Positions 7,614 through 16,400 of a stretch of 64,000 nucleotides of DNA are shown one piece after another. The position numbers and the translations under genes were made by a program. The DNA comes from Legionella sp. W10-070 (lineage in GTDB: Bacteria > Pseudomonadota > Gammaproteobacteria > Legionellales > Legionellaceae). Position 1 is the stretch's first letter. Each line of letters begins with the position of its first letter. The stretch covers positions 20,033 through 84,032 of the forward strand of contig NZ_CAAAJC010000013.1 of NCBI RefSeq assembly GCF_900640175.1. Direction: 5' to 3'. The notes under the pieces are model-generated. The model ran no database searches. It was not told where the DNA came from and saw only the letters and a list, made by a program, of their open reading frames with translations.

Positions 7614-8279
7614 TTAGTCCGGTTTCAGTTTCCTAAGCTTGTCTGCAGGGTCTGTGGAAAATGGCGATGGGCTTTTAGCTTCCTCTTCTTCCTTTTTCTC
7701 TCCCACTAAAGAGGGTGAACTCTCTTGCTTTATATCACGTAGGCCTTGACGATATTTATCGGTGGCTGCAAGTGGCATGCGCTTTTGAATTAATGTAAGG
7801 CCATTTTGCAGCTTGGCATTTTGAGGATCTTTCTCCAGCGCACTTTTAACCTGATCATGGATTTGTTGCAAACTGCCATTAAAAAGCTTGCCACTGCCGC
7901 AGGAGAACATATGCGAATCAATGGGCTTACCATCGGCGCCGATTACCGTACCAAAAAACTCAAGGCCTTTTTTCGCCTGTTTGTCAAAGAAATCTTCGGC
8001 TGCCTGCATGCTTTCAAATTTTAACAGCCCGTTTGCTTCCGGTTTCTTGCCAAATTCCAGTTCATAGGCATCAGAGATCCGTTCCCAATTAGAGCCAGGC
8101 TGTGCTGGTTTGAAGGTGATTTCTTCCTCTTCTTTTTTGAGAGAAGGCTTTTCACCAAGACTTGCAGACAGGGCATTTTGAGCCTTTTTCTGTTCAAGAA
8201 GTTCAAAGTCTTCTTTTTCTTTGGCAAGTCTTGCCTCTTCTTCTGCTCTCTTTTTAGACTCCTCTTTCTCTTTCGTCAT
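7614..8279 (-). CDS. E/K-rich unknown protein, candidate Dot/Icm substrate
   Basis: The 221-residue soluble protein is not recognised. Residues 1-65 are a highly charged Glu/Lys coiled coil. The middle (about 66-180) looks globular, with GTVIGADGKPIDSHMFSCGS and a following helical part. The C-terminal 45 residues contain an acidic block (KKEEEEAK) followed by a Ser/Pro-rich stretch, resembling the E-block feature described near the C-termini of many Legionella Dot/Icm effectors. No signal peptide or membrane segment is present. A CpxR-like direct repeat lies in the divergent upstream region. Effector status is inference. Confidence 0.7.
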   Translation of the reverse strand: MTKEKEESKKRAEEEARLAKEKEDFELLEQKKAQNALSASLGEKPSLKKEEEEITFKPAQPGSNWERISDAYELEFGKKPEANGLLKFESMQAAEDFFDKQAKKGLEFFGTVIGADGKPIDSHMFSCGSGKLFNGSLQQIHDQVKSALEKDPQNAKLQNGLTLIQKRMPLAATDKYRQGLRDIKQESSPSLVGEKKEEEEAKSPSPFSTDPADKLRKLKPD

Positions 8280-8374
8280 GTTAACTCTCCAGCTGAGGTA
8301 TTAGTAAAACCCTCTAATCTTTAATAGTTAAATTATTGTATACATTTTTAACAAAGACAAAAAGTTGGTAAAAG

Positions 8375-8390
8375 GTAAATTTAGTGTAAA
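8375..8390 (+). promoter_or_regulatory. Possible CpxR site, GTAAA-N6-GTAAA
   Basis: GTAAATTTAGTGTAAA fits the tandem GTAAA-N6-G(A/T)AAA pattern described for Legionella CpxR. A further GTAAA lies at 8368. The site is between the divergent genes at 8279 and 8494. In such AT-rich DNA a chance match is possible. Confidence 0.35.
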
Positions 8391-8493
8391 AATTCCTTTA
8401 AGCTAACATTTTGTTTTTCAATTATTAATTGACCTGTAAGTAAGATCACTTTTGCCTATACTTATTAGTAGAGGAATTGTTTAGGGGAAGATC

Positions 8494-8877
8494 ATGGAAC
8501 TTACAATTTTTTTAGCAAAAGTCATTGGCTGGTATTTTGTGATAGTCAGCCTTTTTATGCTTACCCGCCAGGAGGCCACAAAATCCTTGATTGCTGATGT
8601 GTTGGCACAAAGGGCATTACTGTTTTTCATGGGTATCGTAACGCTCATTATTGGTTTGTTACTCGTGTTAAGCCATAATGTCTGGGTTATGGGATGGCCA
8701 GTGATCATCACTTTAATTGGATGGCTTGTACTGATTTCAGGTATTTTACGATTAACGTCTTCCAAACTAACTACAAAAATAGGCAACTGGTGGTTAAAAA
8801 ATCCTGCCTACCTTGTTGTAGCCGCGGTAATTTACCTGTTAATTGGCCTTTATTTGCTGTACATGGCTTATTTTTAA
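8494..8877 (+). CDS. Small four-helix membrane protein of unknown function
   Basis: The 127-residue product is mostly hydrophobic with about four transmembrane helices, at about 5-22, 42-60, 66-85 and 104-126. I do not recognise the family. GGGGAAG eight bases upstream supports the ATG at 8494. The start region is divergent from the E/K-rich gene, and no operon partner follows closely. It is followed by an inverted pair CTTCCGGCTT/AAGCCGGAAG (8887-8931). Confidence 0.75.
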   Translation: MELTIFLAKVIGWYFVIVSLFMLTRQEATKSLIADVLAQRALLFFMGIVTLIIGLLLVLSHNVWVMGWPVIITLIGWLVLISGILRLTSSKLTTKIGNWWLKNPAYLVVAAVIYLLIGLYLLYMAYF

Positions 8878-9069
8878 GTCCTGCTCTTCCGGCTTGTCAA
8901 AGAGGTTAAATCGATGATAAGCCGGAAGAAACCAAGCCAAATAGTGGATTATTCCTGTCTGAAGGCACATCCAGGGTTGCTCTTTACTTGGCAAATAATC
9001 TTCCTGATATTTAACTTTCCCTTAACTATTTATTGGTAAGCTGGATAAAAAATAGTTTATGGGATAACG

Positions 9070-10431
9070 ATGAATAAATTTTGCCCGAAAGAGTATTATA
9101 TTCGCCAAAATGAGGAAATCCTGGGAAAAACAATAGGTGAGCGAGTGGAGCTCAAGCCTCAGGGGATGCTACTGGTTGAGAGCTATTACGCGGATAAGTA
9201 CCAGGCGGCAATCAGCCCGGCTTATCTAGCAGAATGTGAAAGGATCACCTCCAGGCTATCTAAGATAAGAGAAAATGCAAAGAATTATAGCAATTATCGA
9301 GATGCTTTAATTGTCGATCAAGGGTTTGGCTATCATTCTTTTCCTTACATTTACCTTAAAGAAGATAACCAGGAAATTGTATTAATTGTTGATTCGCAAG
9401 GCGGTAAAGCTTTACATAGAAAAGTTGCTGAAGCGATGTTTAAGCAAACCGGAATAACCACCTACGCTGTTGAAGATAGTTACCAGAGTGATAATTATTC
9501 TTGCCATACAGGGGCTCTTGCTATTGCCAAAGACTGTGTCGCCAAGGAAACCTCTGGCAAGTACCGTCTGAAAAATCTCCTGCCAACGATAAAAGAAAGG
9601 GCAAAAGTAGCCCTTGATAGTCCAGGATTTTACTGGGCAAAGTTACCCAATGAGCTGTTAAAAGTTCCTCATCTCTCTCAATTTGTCGAGGAGCATGAGC
9701 AAGCCTCTGAAAGGCCAATAAACAAAAAGGGAGCGTCGTTGAGGATGTTTCGTGACCGCTTCAAGCTTAACTGTGGAGGTATAACCATCAATGATTACTT
9801 ACGCCAAAAAGGACTTCACTTTGCCAATATTATTGAAATTCAGTTTTATGCCGAGCAATTAAAAGAAAAGTTAAAAGGGAAGCTAAAAGAGAAATGGCTG
9901 GAAGAATTCATTAGCGACGCCAAGACTATTTTAAGGAACAACACGAGTCCTGATTCACACGAGCTCCTGTTTAAGTATGTCTCCGAATGGGCGCAAAAGA
10001 ATGGTTTGCCACAAGAAATTGATATAGAGAGTGAGCAGATGAAAGCGCAGGCGACCAGCAAAAACCTCACTCTAGCCCCCGATCCTATCAATTGGCCTGA
10101 TTATTCTAATGTTAGCTTGCCTGAGGATACTTTACTGACTAAACAGCGATACAATGCTATCCATCAAGTCGCAAGCCAACTGCAATCAGAAGTTGATTCC
10201 AGCTGGCCTTATCCGAATAAAAGCAGGAAAAAAGAGAAGGTCAAGGCATTAGCCTCTTTTGCCGAGCTTCTTGCTGGTGCACCTTGCTCGGGTAAGACTT
10301 TGGTTCAATGTATTGATGAAATTAAGCAAACGTATCCTGACCTGACCAAGGGCGCGAGAAGCCGCGTTGGCAATTTGCTGGAAGGCTTTATTGAAGAAGC
10401 TAATTTAAACATAGGCTGCAGCTTTAGATAG
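9070..10431 (+). CDS. Clan-CE-like cysteine protease/acetyltransferase, candidate effector
   Basis: In this 453-residue protein, residues 80-160 carry an ordered set of possible catalytic residues: His89 in GYHSFPYIY, Asp108 in VLIVDSQGG, Gln139 and Cys145 in QSDNYSCHTGALAIAKD. This order and the spacing resemble the clan CE fold of YopJ-family acetyltransferases and ULP/ElaD-type proteases, especially around the Cys (YopJ has SSECGIFSFALAKK). There is no signal peptide, and the C-terminal 290 residues are helical and charged with no recognised domain. Such enzymes are typically injected into host cells; a role as a Dot/Icm effector is inferred. The start has GGGATAACG before ATG. It is convergent with the giant gene. 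Confidence 0.65.
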   Translation: MNKFCPKEYYIRQNEEILGKTIGERVELKPQGMLLVESYYADKYQAAISPAYLAECERITSRLSKIRENAKNYSNYRDALIVDQGFGYHSFPYIYLKEDNQEIVLIVDSQGGKALHRKVAEAMFKQTGITTYAVEDSYQSDNYSCHTGALAIAKDCVAKETSGKYRLKNLLPTIKERAKVALDSPGFYWAKLPNELLKVPHLSQFVEEHEQASERPINKKGASLRMFRDRFKLNCGGITINDYLRQKGLHFANIIEIQFYAEQLKEKLKGKLKEKWLEEFISDAKTILRNNTSPDSHELLFKYVSEWAQKNGLPQEIDIESEQMKAQATSKNLTLAPDPINWPDYSNVSLPEDTLLTKQRYNAIHQVASQLQSEVDSSWPYPNKSRKKEKVKALASFAELLAGAPCSGKTLVQCIDEIKQTYPDLTKGARSRVGNLLEGFIEEANLNIGCSFR

Positions 10432-10466
10432 GATGGTTTGATTCTATTTGCCGGGCATCAGGTTGC

Positions 10467-13400
10467 TTATAACAGGGTTGAAGGAGTGGTGTTTTTGGGC
10501 GCAGAATCATTAATCCTGCTTCCAGGTATTTGAAAAAAAGATGCCAGGTATGAAAATTTACCGCTTATCTCTTCTAAGAAGGGAAATCTTGCTTGTTGAG
10601 AGCCAAGCGATTGATTATCGTTTTCAATCAGCGCAGGAAGGCTGGATTCATTGAGCAAGGAAGCCAGTTCATGAAAACTTCCCGGTCCCTGGGTTGCGCG
10701 GCTTAACAATGATGCCAGTTTATCTTTTTGATTAAATTGACAATAAAGAGCAATTAACTGTTTACGATTGGTTATCAATGGTTCCAGGTTAGCAACCAGC
10801 CAGTTATCAAGGTTACGATCATGGCGGGCTCGATTCAATAGCTTTTCAAATAATAGATCGACTGCCTCTCTTGTTTGTAATTCGCTGCTGTCATGTCGCT
10901 GCCACTCATAAATAACCAATGCTTCAACCAGATTGCTTAAGGAGCGCAAATCTGCTTCTGCGTTGATACGCGAGAGAAGGACTGGCAGGTTTTCTCTTCT
11001 TGGTAAAACGGGTTTCAGTTCTTGTGAATCGGGCAAACTGTCTTCTTCTGACGTTGCTTTAACTGCCTCGGTTATCTCGACAAAAAGTGGCTTTCGAGGT
11101 TGAAACCAGGTTTCCCAGCCGTAAAAAATACTGCGCTTAAGCCAGATACGAAACCTGGCTAAAAAACCGCTGATTTTGGCAATTGATGTTTCAAATTGTG
11201 CTTCTTTCAGAGCCTGTTTTGCCATGTTGCGTTCTTCAGATTCTTTGGGCAACAAGGGCAATCCGAGAGAGCATAGGGTTATTAAGTTTTGATAATCAGC
11301 ACCTTGGCCAAAGTATTCGATTGCCTTGCTGCAATTAAAACTTAACAGCTTGGCACAGATTTCCTGATCAAATAATAGGGGGTGATTGAGGAAACATTCA
11401 AAGAGGGCTTTGCGGGTGTCAGCAGCTATTTCCGATCTTCCCATAATCCAGGCGCTGGTATGCAGTTGCTTGCGTCCTGAAATCGTGCTGCTGTTACCTT
11501 CAAAAGCCTTCAGATAACTGTTCATACAACGTTTTAACGGCTCAGTCTGGCCATGATAATGAATTAGAAAATAATCAATCGCAGTTATCTTGCTGGCATG
11601 TTTACCGAGTGTCTGTATTAAAGGATTAACAGGAAATTCTGTTACTGGGCTTTCTTTAATTGGCTGTTGTTTCCCCCATCCTTTGGTTAACCGGTGTAAG
11701 AAATTTCTCCTATTTTCGTTGTCGGTTGTATTCTGCAAAAGAGGGATAAATTTTTGCATGCGGTTAATGTTAATTCGTCCATCATCATAGAAAACAGAGC
11801 AGTCAGCAAATACAGCACTGCTTCGTAGATAATCACTGGTCGACCGGGCCATTTTTTCCTGTAATAAACAAAACGTTTCTCTTTCGCTTAATCGAATGAG
11901 TAATTGAATATTTTCTGAGGTAAACAGAGGGTCATCTGCAAAAATATTTTCCAGTAACTGATTAATAAAGGTGACAGCATAACCCTGTTCTTGTCCTCCG
12001 TAGAGATAAAGTCGGCAGAGTTCGCCAAGATGTGATTCATCACATAAGCCAATTAAATTTTTGCGGCTTGAGGCTGATAATTGGTCGAGGTTTTTGATCA
12101 GGGTCGCGACAATCGTCTGACGTTTTTTTTCTGTTATCCGGGTTAACTGGTTTGTCATTTTACGGGTAGAAATATTCATCAGGGTCGCTAATACCTTGTC
12201 GCTGCCAGGCATACCAGCATAGTAATGTAGCCAATAACCCAGGATTAAATCCTGCTCAGCTATTGTTTTTAAAATCAATCTTAGCGATGGTTCGTTCAAC
12301 TGGCGAAAATGTTTTATTGAACACAGCAGGCAGAATGCGGCTTCGGGAGAGAATTGGGCAATCGCTTCCAGGGGGAGGCTGTCAAGATTAAGTTGGGCTG
12401 TTAATGGTTGTAATCGCTGAGGCAAGCGTTGACTGGCGCCGACAAGGTGGTTAAAGGGGGAAGTTCCAGGCAGCTTCTCCAGATAATCCTTACGGCTTAA
12501 CAGATAAGCTGCGATTAATGATTGAATGTTGCTATCCGGGGTTGAATTCAGGAGGTGAATTAACTCATTAAGGGAAAATGGACATTGCTTTAACACGCTA
12601 AGAAAATCGAGCCTGCTTGTTGAGGTTTCAAGGATAACGTCTACATGAGGCTTATGCTTCAAAATAGACTGTAATAATTGCAGACGATTAAAAGAAGATG
12701 CTTTTACCTGGGTTTGTAGCCATGGCCAGGAAAATCCCTGGACAATATTTTCAACCAATGCGGAATCAATGGGGCTGACTTGAATGATACGCTCGAAAAG
12801 CCAGCTTGTTTTGGCTTTGGTTAATGTTGTTATGGTTGGTATCCTCTGGCATAGGTCAGGAAGCAGGTTGTGGTTGAGCATATGGAACAAGAGTTTCTCA
12901 AGGAACGGCTGATTGGCTATTTCTGTCTCATCAGTTTCTTTAAGCCAGGCGAGGAAATGGGGAGTTAAGCGCCTCTTATCCTTGGTTAGAAAGGAAGATA
13001 GGCAAAGCCAATGATAATAAACTGCAGGTTGCTGGCTATTGATTTCTTTCTCGAATTTTTCCATTGATTGGTAATAAACGACTCCTTTGGATTGACAGAG
13101 TAAAAAATCAAAGCAGCAGGCTAAATTTTTTGTTGCTTTAATTATCGTTTTATCTTCAGGCGAGTACTGTATTAGTTCTTGCTGTAAGCGAAGTAGATTG
13201 GCATAAATGCTGGCGTCCCCACAAAAGCAGGCCCAGGTTTCTTTATCATCCAAAGCACACCAGCCTGACAATTCTGGTTGAGGTTCAATAAAAAAAAGCA
13301 ATCGTTGCACAAGCAACATTTTTTCACAATCTGCTGGTTTCAGGCTGGCAAGCCTGGGAATGGAAAGGTGCTGTAGGAATAGGTCAATGTGTTCCTTATC

Positions 13401-16400
13401 CTCTTCTCCTGTGAAATGTTGCAGATAGTCACTAATCAGATTGCGGTATTTTCCACCTAATCCGGCATAAATGATTTGTTGAAGTAGCTGTTGATACTGT
13501 TTTGGTGTTTGCAGGGCAAAGTTAACAACCCGGGTTAACAGCGAGTGACTTAAATTAGCAAGTAGTTCCTGAGTCTTTTCTGGTTCGCTAAAGAGGTGTT
13601 CCAGGGTATATAACAATTGATGACAAAGGGTTTCATTTGCCGGAGAAGAAAAGGCAGGCAGGTAGGAATTTAAAAGGACTGCCAGATCATAAGGCTGCTT
13701 GTTTTTGATAGAAGAATAGCTGAGATTTCCAAGCCGTTCAAAATCCTGTGCATCCCGGTTATAGCCAAGACCTAAACTGCTAAGCTGCTTCCAGCGGGCG
13801 GTTAACCGCTGGCCAATTTCATCAAGGGTGGCCAGTTCCATTCGAATCCAGTCAATTTCCAAACCCCGGGTATAACTCTCAGGTAGAAAAAGGGTTGCTA
13901 ATTGTGGCCAGGACAGGCGGTTTTCCTTAGCCTGTATAACCAGTCTTAAGAGATTTGTCAGATGGGGCTTTTGGGCAAACTTGGAAGCTTGGTATTGCAA
14001 TCTTAAATGAGTTAAAGGTTGTAACATCAACTGTCCAACGAACGTCTGGATTGATGATGCTGTTGCCTGTTTTAATCCATGGTATGCACGAGTAAAGGTT
14101 ATTAATTGTTGGTGAACGGATTCCAGCTGGGCTATCAGATCCTGGTTTGGGTAGTAAGCAAGTAGCCGCTGTAATAGTTGGCTGTCCATATTTTCTGTAA
14201 TGGGAGAAAAGAACTGCAATAGCAGCCATTCCCTGAACTGTGGGACTGCTAACAAGCCTGGAATGTTTAAGGCAGAGGTCAAGAGGGTTTCCAGTCTGGC
14301 AGTAATTGAATAGCAGCAGGATTCTAACCAATGTTGATGCTGTGCCGCAGCAGTGGTAAGCAGGTCAATTTCTATTTTATCCAGTGGTTGAATTTTATTA
14401 TTCCTGATCCGGCTAAAATAGGAATCAGTTCTGAAGAGCTGGATTAATTTGGCTGGGGAGAAATGCTCGATTGTCTTTAGCTGCCGTTGAAAGTGGTTAA
14501 CGATGGCGGAAACCCTTTGATAGTGCGAAAAATTAACTTCTTTTATTACCTGCAGGTACTCAATCAGTAAATTGAATAAGCAATTTAGCTGGATTTCAGC
14601 AATCGATTCATTATGTTTACTATAAATAGGCAAAATTATCTGCTGATAAAGTGGCGTTTGGCTGATACAGGCTTTAATCTGTTCATCAGCGTTCTGGTAT
14701 TGGTTCATTATTTCCATCACCGCTGTTAGTAACGGCAGACGCTGGATCCAGCGTGATGAGGTAAGTGCCTGGGATGCGACTTCATCACAGGAAGAAAAGG
14801 GTTCATAAAATGCACTTAGTTGATTAATTTGGGTCAATAATTGTATCTGAGCTTGTAGCATCTGGCTGAACATGCCTTTGTTTAATCGTTGTAATAAACC
14901 AGGATGACAGGATAAGCCCCTCCAGGGGTCAATAGCAGTTTGTTCAAGGACAGAGTATAAAAAACCTGCTGGTTCGGGGGGGATGTCGAGTGAAGGGTTT
15001 TGCAGATAGTCGCTGAGGCAGCGGCGATAATATTGGTTTTCTCCAACCAGTTGTTGGAGTTGTAGCTTATTCTCTTCGCTAACGGCATAATTGCTGAATG
15101 CGGCAAACGTTTGCCAATCTACATTCATCGATTTAAGCCAGGTTGCTAAGGGAATAGACTCTGTTTTCAGGTAATCAAAAATAGCCTCTGTGAATGCTGT
15201 TTTAGTGCTGATTGGGCTAAAGCTGTCGAGGATACGTAATATTTGTTTGCCGGAAGTGATTTCTGCCAGCAGCATATTGCGTTCTGATTGTCCAAGTGCG
15301 GCGATGCTTGCCGGGTGTCTGGCTAATAAATCGACAAAGATAAAACGTGTTTTGCTTTGTTGATAAATCTTAAATAAGGTATCAACGGGTAATGCACGTG
15401 CCAAAGTCATTAGCGAGGACCATTGGAGATCGCCTAATATTGGCTGCTGCAGCAAATCTAAGCCCAACTCCTTGCGGTTTTTTTCGTTTAAGGTATCAAA
15501 AAATATTGCGAACTGATCTTCGTTCATTATCGCCGGTGGGGCACTTAAAAGCTGCTTGATAAATTCCTGGTAATGTGGATGACGGGTCAGGTCAGGATGT
15601 AGGCGGGTACAGTTGCTTGCAAGTAACAGGGTGGTTAGTGGATGAGTTGCTGTTGATTTGCGGTCAATGTTCTCAAGCCAGGTTAAAGCAGATTGAGCAA
15701 AGGCTTTACTCCCAAGGATGAGGTTTGACCAACGACGATCATAACTTTCCAGGAAAGCGATGGTATTAAGTACTATCTGTTGTACTTCACGAGAAAAATG
15801 AGCAAATTGGCTTGAATCTATTGTCTTGTTCTGGATTAAGCTGGCCAGTAATTTAAGATGGCCAAGAACCAGCTTGATGTCATCGTATTGGTTTGCGTTC
15901 AGATCAGGGATCTGCAGTAAAATCAAGTTGATTACCAGTAAGATTGAAGGTGCTATATTTTGAGAGGAAATGGACTGCTGTACTTCAGTAAGGAACTGCC
16001 GTTTTATTTTAACCGGCTGGTTATTTAATTGTTGGCAAATGGCAATACAATGAGCGGTACAGTTATTATTGGCTGCCAGACGAATAAATAGCCGGGTCAG
16101 GTAAGGGAGTAATGCTTTTTTCTCATAAAGCGAATCCAGGAAAGCACGGTCTTGTGGCAGCAGGGAAAATAAGCTGCCATAATCCAGCTTGTCAAACCTG
16201 CCTTCAACCAGCAGCTTATCCAGCCAATGGGGAAACTTTATAATAAGATCAGCGGGGTTACTCTCCCTGATTAGCCATTGTAGATGCCTGTCGCTTAATA
16301 GTGGCAGCAGAGATTCAAAATCTTGCATACTGCTAATAAAAGCAAGGCTTTTTTCAATCAAAGGATGGTTGCTGCAGTGTTCAACCTGGGCGATTAATGT

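Noticed and set aside
8439..8466. Possible promoter before the small membrane protein gene (TTGACC...TATACT)
   Set aside because: The spacing of 22 bases between the boxes is too long for a standard sigma-70 promoter.
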